Positions 8,188-17,876 of a DNA stretch of 64,000 nucleotides are shown in pieces (the first letter of the stretch is position 1; each line of letters begins with the position of its first letter). Location of the stretch: assembly GCF_947501785.1 (NCBI RefSeq), contig NZ_CANMXB010000001.1, positions 2,313,048 to 2,377,047 of the forward strand, written 5' to 3'. The notes below the pieces were generated by a model, which saw only the letters and a list, made by a program, of their open reading frames with translations, had not been told where the DNA came from and did no database searches. The stretch is from an uncultured Litoreibacter sp. (lineage in GTDB: Bacteria; Pseudomonadota; Alphaproteobacteria; Rhodobacterales; Rhodobacteraceae). The translations under genes were made by a program, and so were the position numbers.

Positions 8188-8759
8188 GCGCGCCCGCCTT
8201 CGGCGGACAGCAACAACGGGTCAATGCCCATGGCCTTCAGCGCGCCCTGCCACTTGCCGCTGTCTTCCTTGCCGAACACCAGCGCCTCAGATGCGTCGCC
8301 AATCAGCCAGCCGTTGCGCACGATCTCGTCCTCAAGCTGCCCCGGCCCCCATCCCGCATAGCCCATCGCCAGCAAGGCAAGGTCCGGCCCGTCGCCCATG
8401 GCGATGTCTTCAAGAATGTCCAGCGTGGCCGTCATCCCGAAGCTGTTGCCAACCTTCAGTGTCGCCTCGCTTTGGTCGTAGTCGGACGAGTGCAGCACAA
8501 ACCCACGGCCAAACTCCACCGGCCCGCCAACATGGATGCGGATGGACCGGGCCGATGGCGGGGCCTCGATCTCCAATTGTTTCAGCAAATCCTTGAATTT
8601 CAGGTCTTCGGCGGGTTTGTTGACGATCAATCCCATAGCCCCTTTGTCGGAATGGGAGCAGATGAAGATCACACTTTGTTCAAACCGCTGATCCCCCATC
8701 GAGGGCATCGCAATCAGCAACCTGCCGTTCAAATCCATGGAATCGCTTGGTTTTGTCAT
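8184..8759 (-). CDS. YqgE/AlgH family protein
   Basis: This 191-residue protein matches DUF179 (YqgE/AlgH) along its whole length: LNGRLLIAMPSMGDQRFEQS, VIFICSHSDKGAMGLIVNKP, HVGGPVEFGRGFVLHS and LLAMGYAGWGPGQLEDEI. The molecular role of the family is unsettled. ATG at 8759 is chosen; ATG at residue 8 is the main alternative. The frame stays open to 9245 without similarity. It meets the tRNA-modification gene tail to tail with overlapping stops. Confidence 0.93.
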   Translation of the reverse strand: MTKPSDSMDLNGRLLIAMPSMGDQRFEQSVIFICSHSDKGAMGLIVNKPAEDLKFKDLLKQLEIEAPPSARSIRIHVGGPVEFGRGFVLHSSDYDQSEATLKVGNSFGMTATLDILEDIAMGDGPDLALLAMGYAGWGPGQLEDEIVRNGWLIGDASEALVFGKEDSGKWQGALKAMGIDPLLLSAEGGRA

Positions 8760-8891
8760 CTGCCTAGGGTGCGGCGTCACCGCTGCGGGATCAAGCGAAA
8801 GCCGCGCGCGGGGGCGACTTTCGCGCAACTGTAGCAAACTCTCGCTTAGACGTGATTTCCCGTGTGAGGGGGGCGTCCATATGTTGGCCGG

Positions 8892-9698
8892 GTGATAAAG
8901 CCGATCTCCCTTTGTGCCGTCACGGCCCTTTGCGTCGCCGCCAGCCCTGTGTTGCCGGTGCGGGCGCAGGTATTGGAAACCGTGGACAGCGTCGTGTCGG
9001 TGACCTTGCTGGAAGGGTGGCGCGAACCTGACGGGTCGCATTACGCGGGCATCCAGATTGACCTGGCGCCCGGGTGGAAAACCTATTGGCGCGCGCCGGG
9101 GGATGGCGGCATCCCGACCACCACAAATTGGGACGGCTCCGACAACCTGGCATTTGCCAAAGTGTTCTGGCCCCGCCCGGAGGTGTTCCGAACCTTTGGC
9201 ATGCGCTCGGTCGGCTACGCGGACCGCGTGGTTCTGCCTGTGCATCTCGAAGCCAAGGAAAGCGGCGACATTGATGCCGAACTGAATCTGCGCCTTGGCG
9301 TCTGCAACGAGATTTGCCTGCCGGTGGATGTCTCATTGAGCGGTGTGCTCAGCGATACCGACGTCATTGGTATGGTCCCGATCCAGGCGGCCCTGACCGA
9401 CCGGCCCGAAACCAGCGAGGCCAAGCTCAGCTGCACCCTCACCGATTTGGGCGAGGAGTACCGGCTCGACATCGCAACCAACATCGCCCCCCTGGACGGT
9501 GTCGCGGAAACCTCCGTCGTCGAGGTAGGTGACCAACGCGTTTGGGTCAGCGAGCCGCGTTTCATGCGCGACGACGATTGGGTCTTGTCCACAGTCCGCC
9601 TGATCCCACAGCACGACAAAGCCGACGTTGACCTGTCGACGGTGCGCATGACGCTCCTGACCACGACCTCGGCCACTGAACTGCGCGGCTGCGACTAG
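8892..9698 (+). CDS. Secreted DsbD-alpha/ScsB-N-terminal-like thiol-disulfide protein
   Basis: A 268-residue protein with a signal peptide (residues 1-25, VLPVRAQ) and one domain like the N-terminal periplasmic part of DsbD and ScsB: GWREPDGSHYAGIQIDLAPG, WKTYWRAPGDGGIP, and a Cys pair in LGVCNEICLP (C-x3-C) that can accept electrons. Unlike DsbD it has no membrane hub or thioredoxin domain, so it needs a separate partner. The start is a GTG; the only nearby ATG (8881) ends after four codons. Its stop overlaps the RND pump gene stop in CTAG. Confidence 0.88.
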   Translation: MIKPISLCAVTALCVAASPVLPVRAQVLETVDSVVSVTLLEGWREPDGSHYAGIQIDLAPGWKTYWRAPGDGGIPTTTNWDGSDNLAFAKVFWPRPEVFRTFGMRSVGYADRVVLPVHLEAKESGDIDAELNLRLGVCNEICLPVDVSLSGVLSDTDVIGMVPIQAALTDRPETSEAKLSCTLTDLGEEYRLDIATNIAPLDGVAETSVVEVGDQRVWVSEPRFMRDDDWVLSTVRLIPQHDKADVDLSTVRMTLLTTTSATELRGCD

Positions 9699-12600
9699 GC
9701 CTTTGCCTTGCGGCCAACCAATTGGGTGATGCTGGCGCCAATCCAGTTCACAACGAGCAGCGCCAATACCCCCGCCATGAACATCGCAAAGGCTGACGAC
9801 ATGGCCGAAGCAGGGACCAATCCGTGCAACGGGCCTGGCATCGCGCCGGTCCAGATCGTTGCGCCAAGCGTCACCGCGAACAGCACCGCCGCAACAAGCA
9901 CATTGGCCAACATGATGCCCCGAAAGATCGGGGCGGCTCTGCTTGCCGACATCGCCCGGCGCAACGCCTTGGTTTGACGCGCCACATCCGACTGCATCGC
10001 GATCAGCGAGGGGACGACCAACAGCACCAGCAACATCCCAAAGCCCAGCCCGTAGCACAGCGTGATCACCGTGGGTTTGAGGAACTGCGCGTGACGCGAA
10101 CTTTCAAACAGCAGTGGCGCGAGGCCCAAAACGGTGGTCAGCGTTGTCAGCAAAACGGGCCGCAACCGGTCCACCGCGCCATCTACAATGGCGGGGATCA
10201 ACCCGCGTTCCTCAGCATATTCGTCGATGGTCGACACCAGCACGATGGAGTCGTTGATGATGATCCCCGTCATCCCGATCAGCCCCACCACCGTAAACAT
10301 CGACAGCGGAACGTCCCACGCGTGGTGGCCGTAAATGGTGCCGATCAGCCCAAACGGGATGATCGCCATAATCACAATCGGGCGGGTGAAGCTGGCAAAG
10401 ACCCAGGCAAGCGCCAGATAGATGCCGATCAGGCACAAGATCATCCCCAGCATCGCATCGTTGAGGAACTCCTCCTCCTGCTCCGCCAACCCAGATTGTC
10501 GGGACGACACGCCATGATCCTGCTCGATCTGCGGTAATATCTCTTCGGCAATCAGCCCGGCAATCTCTGCCGCGCGTGCGGGGTCATCCTCGGATATGTC
10601 GCCTGTGACTGATACCAGCCTGATCCCGTTTTCCCGCCGCACCGTTGAAAACCCGGTCTGGCTTTGCACCGTCACGATGTCGGCCAATGGCACGTAGACG
10701 CCCGATGGCGCGCGCATGAAGGTTCGGTCCAGGAAGTCCGCCGTCAGCTCACCGGTCGGCAGTTCCACCCGAATGGTGGCGGAGCGTGGACCATCCGGGT
10801 AAGTCGCCGCCTCGATCCCGTTCAGCCGATTGCGCAGCACTCGACCCAGCGCGTCGATGGTAAACCCAAGCGCCTGGCCTTGCGCGGTCAGGTCCAGGAT
10901 CAGCTCCTCCTTGTCATAGGCGAGGCTGTCTTCCACGGCGGACACTTCCGGGAATTGCAGCATTGCGGTCTTGAATGCCTCGGCGGCGGATTTCAGCGTC
11001 TGCGCTTCGGCGCCAAACAGCTGCACATCCAACGAGTCGCCCCCCGGGCCAGATCGCCAGCCACGGAAGCTGATCTGTTCCACCATCGGGTGCCGACGCA
11101 CGGCATCCTGCAATTCGCCCACAAACTGGAAAGACGAATAGGGCCGCTGGTCCGCGTCGATCAACTCAATCGCGATTGCACCCAATTGGTCGGCATCCTT
11201 ACTTTCTTGCCCAGATAACCCGCGCCCCGTGGTGCCGCCCACTTCGGCCAGCACATAGTCCAGCGGGTTGGTGCCGTAGCGCTCTTGGTAGTCATCGGCC
11301 AGGGCATTGGTGGCGCGCTGCATCTCGCGCATCATCTCGATCGTGTCCTCGCGCGTGGCCCCCGGCAGCATCGAGAAGTTGCCGGACACCGACCCCCGCT
11401 CCGGCGCGTTGAAGAACCGCCAGGTGACGTCACCTTTGATGAACAGCGCGGCTTGGCTGGCCAGGACCACCAGCACCAAGGCGAGCACGGGGTAACGCGC
11501 CCAGATCACCAGATGCATCAGCGGGCGGAAGGCACGATGCCGGACCCATTCAAAGCCCACATTGACGGTGCTGGATACCGCGTCGACACCGTGGCGCGAC
11601 ATGGCCAAGACCAGCTCCGCCCGGCGGGGGCGGCTGAACATGTAGAACGAAAACCACAGCAGGAAGAACCCCAACCCGGCCAACGCCCCGATCCCATTGG
11701 CTGAGAACACGGCGGCATATAATCCGCCCTCCGCATCGACCCAGCCCAAAGCGGTCGCGCCCAGCAACAGTCCCAACCCAATCAGGGCGGTCAGCACCAT
11801 GGCCACAACGCTCAGCGCCAAGGCTGCGATGCTCAGTCGCGGGCGGCTGAACCCTTTCGTGGGCCGCTCCTTCAGCGCATGGCTCATGTGGTTGGGCAGG
11901 ATCAGGAAGCATTCCACCAGCGAGGCAATCAGCACCACAATCACGGTAAACGGGATGTCGGCAATCAGATCGCCGAACCGCCCCCCCACGGCCACCAATC
12001 CAAAGAAGGCAATGATGGTCGTCAGCGTCGCGGAAAATACTGGCGCTGACATGCGCCGCGCCGCGTTCTCGGATGCGGTGACAGGGTCCTCCCCCAATTG
12101 TCGCGCCCGGAAATCCGCGTGTTCGCCCACCACAATGGCGTCGTCCACCACGATGCCCAGCGTGATGATAAGCGCAAAAAGCGACACCATGTTGATGGTC
12201 AGCCCGGCCACATACATCAGCGCAATCGCGCCCAGCATTGCAACCGGAATGCCTGCGGCCACCCAGATGGCAGTCCGCACGTTGAGGAACAGAAAGAGCA
12301 GCAAGACCACAAGTCCCAGCCCAACCGCGCCGTTATCCACCAGAATGTCCAGCCGCCCCGTGATGGCCTCTGATCGGGTGCGGATCAGGTCGATGCTGGT
12401 GCCTGAGGGCAGGGTCAGCGCCAGTTCCTCCGCAACCTCGGTGACCTGCGCCTGCAGCTTGATGGCGTCCCCTTGGTTGGACCGGTCCACACGGATCGAA
12501 ATGGCGGGGTTGTCGCCCGCAAAATACGCCCGGTCGCGGTCGGTGCCTTCGACCACAATCGTGGCCACGTCGCCAATCGTCAGGTTGGACCCGTCCGCGT

Positions 12601-13348
12601 TCGACCGCAGTACAATCGCGGCAATCTGGCTGGGGTCACGCTTGGCAATCCCGGTGCGCACCCGCGCGTTGCCGCCAGACACGTCCCCCGCAGGGTCGGC
12701 TGACGCCTCGCCGCGAATGGCCTCTGCTATCTCGGCCATGGTGATGTCGTTCTTGATCAACGCGGTCGAGGCCACCTCGACAATCGTTTCAGGCGCGGCC
12801 ACCCCGCGTATGGAAGTTCTTGTAACGCCTGCCGCAAACAGGCGCGTGACAAATTCGTCGGCGAACCGTCCTAACTGCTCAACCGCCACGGGGCCGGTGA
12901 TCACCACATCCGTCACCCGGTCCCGCCATGCGCCACGCCGGACCACCGGGTCCTCGGCGTCGTCGGGTAAATCGTTCACCGCATCAACCGCCGCCTGCAC
13001 CTCGTCAGCGGCGCGGCTCATGTCCCAATTGGGCTCAAACTCCAGATTGATCGAGGCGCTGCCCTCGCGCGATTGAGAGGTCGAACTTGCAACCCCTTCC
13101 ACACCCAGCAGCGCAGGCTCCATCAACTGCACAATCGCGCGGTCCACGTCATCGGCGCCCGCGCCGTTCCACTGAATATTGACCGACACGCTGTCGAGGA
13201 TCACATCCGGGAAAAACTGCGTCCGCATGCGCGGCAACGCAGCGACGCCCACGGCGATCAGGATCACCAGCAGCAGGTTCGCCGCTGTCCGGTGCCGAGT
13301 AAAATAGGACAGGACGCCGCCGGTTGTGGATTTGATGGCGTCCCGCAC
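9695..13348 (-). CDS. RND efflux transporter permease subunit (AcrB/HAE1 family)
   Basis: This 1217-residue inner-membrane pump has the RND layout: TM1 (LLLVILIAVGVAALP), a large periplasmic loop, TM2-6 including GLVVLLLFLFLNVRTAIWVA and the proton-relay region LGIVVDDAIVV, a second large loop, and TM8-12 with GLIGMTGIIINDSIVLVSTI. It is longer than AcrB (about 1050) because of an inserted hydrophobic stretch around residues 500-570 and a C-terminal extension with two more hydrophobic segments (about 1135-1210). It is preceded by its adaptor gene on the same strand with 3 bases between. Substrates are unknown. Confidence 0.95.
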   Translation of the reverse strand: MRDAIKSTTGGVLSYFTRHRTAANLLLVILIAVGVAALPRMRTQFFPDVILDSVSVNIQWNGAGADDVDRAIVQLMEPALLGVEGVASSTSQSREGSASINLEFEPNWDMSRAADEVQAAVDAVNDLPDDAEDPVVRRGAWRDRVTDVVITGPVAVEQLGRFADEFVTRLFAAGVTRTSIRGVAAPETIVEVASTALIKNDITMAEIAEAIRGEASADPAGDVSGGNARVRTGIAKRDPSQIAAIVLRSNADGSNLTIGDVATIVVEGTDRDRAYFAGDNPAISIRVDRSNQGDAIKLQAQVTEVAEELALTLPSGTSIDLIRTRSEAITGRLDILVDNGAVGLGLVVLLLFLFLNVRTAIWVAAGIPVAMLGAIALMYVAGLTINMVSLFALIITLGIVVDDAIVVGEHADFRARQLGEDPVTASENAARRMSAPVFSATLTTIIAFFGLVAVGGRFGDLIADIPFTVIVVLIASLVECFLILPNHMSHALKERPTKGFSRPRLSIAALALSVVAMVLTALIGLGLLLGATALGWVDAEGGLYAAVFSANGIGALAGLGFFLLWFSFYMFSRPRRAELVLAMSRHGVDAVSSTVNVGFEWVRHRAFRPLMHLVIWARYPVLALVLVVLASQAALFIKGDVTWRFFNAPERGSVSGNFSMLPGATREDTIEMMREMQRATNALADDYQERYGTNPLDYVLAEVGGTTGRGLSGQESKDADQLGAIAIELIDADQRPYSSFQFVGELQDAVRRHPMVEQISFRGWRSGPGGDSLDVQLFGAEAQTLKSAAEAFKTAMLQFPEVSAVEDSLAYDKEELILDLTAQGQALGFTIDALGRVLRNRLNGIEAATYPDGPRSATIRVELPTGELTADFLDRTFMRAPSGVYVPLADIVTVQSQTGFSTVRRENGIRLVSVTGDISEDDPARAAEIAGLIAEEILPQIEQDHGVSSRQSGLAEQEEEFLNDAMLGMILCLIGIYLALAWVFASFTRPIVIMAIIPFGLIGTIYGHHAWDVPLSMFTVVGLIGMTGIIINDSIVLVSTIDEYAEERGLIPAIVDGAVDRLRPVLLTTLTTVLGLAPLLFESSRHAQFLKPTVITLCYGLGFGMLLVLLVVPSLIAMQSDVARQTKALRRAMSASRAAPIFRGIMLANVLVAAVLFAVTLGATIWTGAMPGPLHGLVPASAMSSAFAMFMAGVLALLVVNWIGASITQLVGRKAKA

Positions 13349-13351
13349 GGC

Positions 13352-14809
13352 TTAGCTGCCCATCCGCGATTCAATCCGGGCCACCATCTGCGCAGGCACC
13401 TTGGCCTCTTGCAGCTGACCCAGCATGCGGGTTTTGACTTCTGCCGGGATACGCTTGTTGGCTTCGACAAAGGCAATGATGCGCGCCCTGCGATCTGCGT
13501 CCAGCTCCACCAGTTCGGGCTCCTCTGGCACTCCGGCGCCATCTTCGCGCAATGGTTTCACTTTGATCCCCGCGCCCAGAACTTGGCTGCGTTCCGTCAC
13601 CACTTCACGCCCCCGCAACCCGCGCGCCCGCAGGATCACGTCGTCCCCCTGCCGCCGCAGCACGGTCACCTGCGCTTCTTCCAACCGGTCCTCATCGGCC
13701 AGCACCAGCACGGTGCCGTCCGGGGCCACGGCTGTGGCCGGCAGCTGCACCACCCGTTGCAACGCAGGCTCTTTCGAGATCACGGTCACGAAATCTCCCG
13801 GTCGCAATCCGCCGGTACTGTCGATCTCCGCAAACAACAGCCGCCCCGTCGATCCTTCCGCCACGGCGGCGCTTTCGCGGGTGATGCGGCCTGCAACCGT
13901 CAGGTCGGTGCCCAACACATCCAATCGCACTTCAACGGGCGCTTTGACCAACGCGCCGCTTTCATCAATCAGCCGGGAATATTGCGCCGTGGACACACGG
14001 AACGACACTTCCAGCGCCTTCGGGTCGACCAATTGCGCCAGCCGCTCGTTATTGGCGACCAACCCCCCTGCCGTGGCGCTGACGTCGGACAAACGTCCGT
14101 CAAACGCCGCATAAATCTCGGTATCTGCCAATTGCCGCTCGGCATCCGACACCGCAATCTTGCGGCGCGTGATCAGGGTAGAGACCTGCGCCAACCGCGC
14201 CTCGGCCTGCTGCACGGTCTGGCGGCGTGACAACACGGCCTGATTGGCGGATGACACCGCCAATTCTGCAGCTTCAACCGACGCGGACGTGCCCACATTG
14301 CGCGCCAGCAAGTCCTTCTGCCGGTCCAGCGCTTTTGCCTGCAAATCGGTCTGGTTCCGCGCCGCATCCAATTCGTCCTTGGCAAGCAGAATCGCGCGTT
14401 CTGCGTCCAGCAAATCGGCCTCCGCCTCCAACAGGTCGGTCTGTGCCACCTGCAGCGCCGCCTGCGCATCAGCCGGGTCGATCACCGCCAGCAACTCGCC
14501 CTTGGTGACGGTCCCGCCCTCTTGGAAATTCTCGGCCAGCTCCACCACAGCGCCGCCCACGGGCGCGCGCAAATCAAGGGTGCGCCGCGACCGTATTTCG
14601 CCAAAGCTTGTCAGCTCCGGTGTGATGTTTCCGGGCTCAATCGTGGCCACCCTGACCGAGAAGATCCGCTCCCGCGCGGGCCGCTGCGACGGCTCCTCCG
14701 CCCAGCGGGTTTCCAGCGCCGAATAGACGATGTTGCCGCCCACGGCCAACAGCCCGGCGGTCAATGCCAGCAGAAAGAGGCCAATCAGGCTACGACGAAA
14801 GAAACGCAT
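13352..14809 (-). CDS. RND efflux periplasmic adaptor (membrane fusion protein)
   Basis: This 485-residue HlyD-type protein has an N-terminal membrane anchor (RSLIGLFLLALTAGLLAVGG), a split lipoyl domain (GGAVVELAENFQEGGTVTKG), a coiled-coil hairpin (about residues 125-225, rich in Ala/Leu/Glu heptads), a beta-barrel domain and a C-terminal membrane-proximal domain. It links the RND pump to an outer-membrane channel. No TolC-type gene is nearby, so the pump probably shares one coded elsewhere. It forms a two-gene operon with the permease. Confidence 0.94.
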   Translation of the reverse strand: MRFFRRSLIGLFLLALTAGLLAVGGNIVYSALETRWAEEPSQRPARERIFSVRVATIEPGNITPELTSFGEIRSRRTLDLRAPVGGAVVELAENFQEGGTVTKGELLAVIDPADAQAALQVAQTDLLEAEADLLDAERAILLAKDELDAARNQTDLQAKALDRQKDLLARNVGTSASVEAAELAVSSANQAVLSRRQTVQQAEARLAQVSTLITRRKIAVSDAERQLADTEIYAAFDGRLSDVSATAGGLVANNERLAQLVDPKALEVSFRVSTAQYSRLIDESGALVKAPVEVRLDVLGTDLTVAGRITRESAAVAEGSTGRLLFAEIDSTGGLRPGDFVTVISKEPALQRVVQLPATAVAPDGTVLVLADEDRLEEAQVTVLRRQGDDVILRARGLRGREVVTERSQVLGAGIKVKPLREDGAGVPEEPELVELDADRRARIIAFVEANKRIPAEVKTRMLGQLQEAKVPAQMVARIESRMGS

Positions 14810-14896
14810 GCGGCGGCGACTCCGGTAAATCTACCTGTCTAATGTAGGGCTTAGCCCTCAAAACGTCCAACTTTAGGACGTTAACGCACGAAAACG

Positions 14897-15427
14897 CTAC
14901 TTCCGTCGCTGATGTTCGTCCAAACGGGGCATGATTTCCACGAAATTGCACGGTTTGTGCCGGTAATCGAGCTGTTTGACCAAAATTTCGTCCCAGGCGT
15001 CCTTACAAGCGCCGGGGCTGCCTGGCAGCGCAAACAGATAGGTCCCCTGCGCCACGCCTCCCGTGGCCCGGCTTTGCACCGCCGAGGTACCGATCTTGGC
15101 CATGGAAACATGGGTGAACACTGTCCCAAACGCGTCGATCTCTTTCTCATACACGTCGCGATGCGCCTCCACGGTCACGTCGCGCCCCGTCAGCCCCGTG
15201 CCGCCCGTCGACAGCACCACATCAACCCCGTCATCCGCGCACCATGCGCGCAGTTGATCCGCAATCTGGTCCCGCTCATCCGGCAAGATCATCCGCGCCG
15301 CCAAAATATGCCCGGCACCTTCCAGCCGGTCGACCAGAGTATTGCCGGACTTGTCATCCGCCTCCACCCGCGTGTCGGACACCGTCAGCACGGCAATGCG
15401 CACCGGGATAAACTCTCGTTCGCTCAT
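14897..15427 (-). CDS. moaB: Molybdenum cofactor biosynthesis protein B (MoaB)
   Basis: This 176-residue MogA/MoaB-type protein has the molybdopterin-binding signature STGGTGLTGRDVT, PVRIAVLTVSDTR at the start and FALPGSPGACKDAWDEI near the end. The family adenylylates molybdopterin or supports that step. The start at 15427 ([13 protein letters not shown]) overlaps the glycosylase stop in ATGA; the frame upstream is open but unrelated. It is the second gene of a udg-moaB pair. Confidence 0.93.
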   Translation of the reverse strand: MSEREFIPVRIAVLTVSDTRVEADDKSGNTLVDRLEGAGHILAARMILPDERDQIADQLRAWCADDGVDVVLSTGGTGLTGRDVTVEAHRDVYEKEIDAFGTVFTHVSMAKIGTSAVQSRATGGVAQGTYLFALPGSPGACKDAWDEILVKQLDYRHKPCNFVEIMPRLDEHQRRK

Positions 15428-16194
15428 CCCCGCAACCTCGCCTGCAAGGACAGCAAATCCGCCCACGCTTCCCGCTTGGCGCTGGGTTGGCGCAGCAAAT
15501 AGGCGGGGTGGAACATCGGCAATACGGGCAAGCCCCGCGCCTCCTTCCAGTTGCCGCGCAGTTTGGTGATGCCTTTCTGGCCCAGTATGGCGGAGCATGA
15601 AATATTGCCCATCAGCACCAGGAAATCAGGGTCCACCAGCTCGATATGCCGCTCCACGAAGGGCAGCATCATCGCGATCTCGTCAGGTTTCGGGTCGCGG
15701 TTCTGCGGCGGGCGCCATGGCAGGATGTTGGTGATGTAGACGGGGTTCGCGTCATGGTCGCGCCCATGGTCAATCGCGGCAAACATCGCGTCCAGCAATT
15801 GGCCGGCCGCCCCGACAAACGGTTTGCCCTGCCGGTCCTCTTCCACGCCCGGCGCTTCGCCGATGATCATCACGCGCGCCTCCGGCTTGCCGTCGGCAAA
15901 CACCAGGTTCCGCGCGCCCTTCTTCAGTTCACAATGCTCAAACCCAGCGATCGCGGCCTGCAATCCATCCAAATCCTGCGCGGCCCCAGCCGCCGCCCGA
16001 GACACTTCCGCGAAATCCACCTGAACGGGCTGCATTGCCACCGGCTGCTCCGGCGCGGGCTTGGCCTGAGGCTTCGGCTTCTTGGCCGGTTCCTCGTACC
16101 GGTTCACCGGCACTTCCCCAATCGCCTCCGTCGCGCCGAGGTCGATCTGCCATTCCAGCAGCGCTTTGGCTTGGTGGTAGTCCAATGATTCCAT
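15424..16194 (-). CDS. Uracil-DNA glycosylase, family 4-like, without the Fe-S cysteines
   Basis: This 256-residue protein has family 4 uracil-DNA glycosylase motifs: motif A GEAPG (112-116) with the following [11 protein letters not shown], the VYITN strand, and motif B FHPAYLLR (228-235). Family 4 enzymes remove uracil from DNA and normally carry a [4Fe-4S] cluster held by four Cys. Only Cys88 and Cys200 occur here; the usual Cys of TN-x-KCRPP-x-NR is replaced ([12 protein letters not shown]), and so is the one before the P-Y/F-L helix. The N-terminal 80 residues are a Pro/Lys/Ala-rich linker. It overlaps moaB in ATGA. Confidence 0.88.
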   Translation of the reverse strand: MESLDYHQAKALLEWQIDLGATEAIGEVPVNRYEEPAKKPKPQAKPAPEQPVAMQPVQVDFAEVSRAAAGAAQDLDGLQAAIAGFEHCELKKGARNLVFADGKPEARVMIIGEAPGVEEDRQGKPFVGAAGQLLDAMFAAIDHGRDHDANPVYITNILPWRPPQNRDPKPDEIAMMLPFVERHIELVDPDFLVLMGNISCSAILGQKGITKLRGNWKEARGLPVLPMFHPAYLLRQPSAKREAWADLLSLQARLRG

Positions 16195-16290
16195 GGGCGC
16201 AGTCTACGGCCCCCCGCAACCCGCCACAATCGCGGCTTGTCCAAGACGCTCGCGCCTTGCTATACCGCCGTGAACGGCGAAAGGGCTCAT

Positions 16291-17241
16291 ATGACATTCC
16301 GGGCGCAACACCTGTTGGGGATCGAGCATCTCTCCCCCGTCGACATCGCCGCCATTCTCGATCTGGCGGACCAATATGTCACGCTGAACCGCTCTGACCG
16401 CAAGCATTCCGAAACGCTGGCGGGGCTGACCCAGATTAACATGTTTTTTGAGAATTCCACCCGCACGCAGGCCAGCTTTGAGATAGCGGGCAAGCGCCTT
16501 GGCGCGGATGTGATGAACATGGCGATGCAGGCGTCAAGCATCAAAAAGGGCGAAACCCTGATTGACACCGCGTTGACGCTGAACGCGATGCACCCTGACC
16601 TGTTGGTCGTGCGTCACCCGCATTCGGGCGCGGTGAATCTGCTGGCCGAGAAGGTGAATTGCGCTGTGCTGAACGCAGGCGACGGCAAGCATGAACACCC
16701 CACGCAGGCCTTGCTGGATGCGCTGACCATCCGCCGCGCCAAGGGGCGGTTGCACCGGCTCAACATCGCCATTTGCGGCGATATCGCCCATTCCCGCGTG
16801 GCGCGGTCCAACATCCTGCTCTTGGGAAAGATGGAAAATCGCGTGCGCCTTGTGGGTCCCCCAACCCTGATGCCGTCCGAGATCGACCAATTCGGCGTCG
16901 AGGTGTACGAGGACATGCGCGAGGGCTTGGCTGACGTCGACGTGGTGATGATGCTGCGGCTGCAGCGCGAACGGATGGACGGCGGTTTCATCCCGTCGGA
17001 ACGTGAATATTATCACCGCTATGGGCTGGATGCCGAAAAGCTGAGCCACGCCAAGCCGGACGCCATCGTCATGCACCCCGGGCCGATGAACCGCGGCGTG
17101 GAAATCGACGGCACCTTGGCCGACGACATCAACCGCTCCGTCATTCAGGAGCAGGTCGAAATGGGCGTCGCCGTCCGCATGGCCTGCATGGAGCTGCTGG
17201 CGAATGCGCGCAAGGCGCAGCCAACAGGCGTTATGGTTTGA
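16291..17241 (+). CDS. pyrB: Aspartate carbamoyltransferase catalytic subunit
   Basis: This 316-residue enzyme makes N-carbamoyl-aspartate in pyrimidine synthesis. The carbamoyl-phosphate loop [13 protein letters not shown] (STRT at 56-59), [11 protein letters not shown] and [11 protein letters not shown] are all intact. ATG at 16291 is chosen because GAAAGGG precedes it and the frame upstream starts only with a TTG at 16237. No pyrI regulatory gene is present; instead, three small genes and a dihydroorotase homologue follow, the arrangement expected of a class A ATCase (PyrB plus an inactive dihydroorotase partner). Confidence 0.97.
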   Translation: MTFRAQHLLGIEHLSPVDIAAILDLADQYVTLNRSDRKHSETLAGLTQINMFFENSTRTQASFEIAGKRLGADVMNMAMQASSIKKGETLIDTALTLNAMHPDLLVVRHPHSGAVNLLAEKVNCAVLNAGDGKHEHPTQALLDALTIRRAKGRLHRLNIAICGDIAHSRVARSNILLLGKMENRVRLVGPPTLMPSEIDQFGVEVYEDMREGLADVDVVMMLRLQRERMDGGFIPSEREYYHRYGLDAEKLSHAKPDAIVMHPGPMNRGVEIDGTLADDINRSVIQEQVEMGVAVRMACMELLANARKAQPTGVMV

Positions 17242-17244
17242 GCG

Positions 17245-17775
17245 ATGACGGGTAATTCTGAATGGGCAGGCATATTGGATCAGGGCGAAGAGGTCGTCTG
17301 GCAAGGCAAGCCGGCCTCGGCGATCCGACTTGAGTTTCGCGGTCCTTTTGAGCCGGTATTCTTCCTGTTCTTCACCGGGTTCTCGGTGTTTTGGATGGTC
17401 ATGGCGTCGCAAGCCGGTGGCGTGTTTTGGATGTTTGGCCTGCTCTTCTTCTTTGTCGGATCCTTCCAGTTGGTAGGCCAGCATTTCTGGAAAGCGGCGA
17501 TCCGGCAACGTACGCATTACACTCTGACCTCCAAGCGCGCCTTTGTCGCGAAGAACCCTGTCTTCGGCAGCCGCAGTTTGGAAAGCTATCCGCTCACGCC
17601 CGAGACCACGCTGGCGTTGGAGGAAGGCAAATACACGTCGATTTACTTCGCCGAACGCACAGAAACGAGGAATGACTCCACCCATATCGTCAAAATCGGC
17701 TTCGAACTGCTTGAAGATGGCCGAGAGGTGTTTCGAAAAATGAGGGACATACAACAGAGCTTGGAGCAGCAGTGA
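17245..17775 (+). CDS. Membrane protein with a PH-like domain, unknown function
   Basis: This 176-residue protein has a short soluble start (GEEVVWQGKPASAIRLEFRG), two adjacent membrane helices (about residues 34-75, FFLFFTGFSVFWMVMAS and VFWMFGLLFFFVGSFQL) and a C-terminal domain opening with YTLTSKRAFVAKNP. That order (E-V-V-W-x-G-K-P, two helices, Y-x-L-T-x-x-R) resembles bacterial PH-like (YdbS/DUF304-type) membrane proteins. It starts 3 bases after pyrB and runs into the next microprotein gene (stop overlaps GTG), so it is in the pyr operon. Confidence 0.7.
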   Translation: MTGNSEWAGILDQGEEVVWQGKPASAIRLEFRGPFEPVFFLFFTGFSVFWMVMASQAGGVFWMFGLLFFFVGSFQLVGQHFWKAAIRQRTHYTLTSKRAFVAKNPVFGSRSLESYPLTPETTLALEEGKYTSIYFAERTETRNDSTHIVKIGFELLEDGREVFRKMRDIQQSLEQQ

Positions 17776-17876
17776 GCGAAGATCCTAAAGACCCACGCAT
17801 GTCGGGCAAAATCGCGATGTACGCCCTGTTGCTGCTGTTTGCGTTTACCGGGTTCCTGATCTGGTTCGGCGGCTGA
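17772..17876 (+). CDS. 34-residue single-helix membrane microprotein
   Basis: A GTG start (17772) overlaps the stop of the previous gene, and its TGA overlaps the ATG of the next one (TGATG, 17874-17878). The product has a charged start (MSEDPKDPRMSGK) and one membrane helix with LLLLFAFTGFLIWFGG. The overlap at both ends strongly suggests translation. Function is unknown; it may join the membrane proteins coded on either side. It is below the usual length cut-off and is likely unannotated in many genomes. Confidence 0.7.
   Translation: MSEDPKDPRMSGKIAMYALLLLFAFTGFLIWFGG

Noticed and set aside
8760-9245. N-terminal extension of the YqgE frame
   Set aside because: Arg/Pro/His-rich text without similarity and overlapping the divergent DsbD-like gene.
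11697-13076. Long plus-strand frame opposite the RND pump gene
   Set aside because: Ser/Thr/Ala-rich antisense shadow of a high-GC gene; the minus-strand protein has full family similarity.
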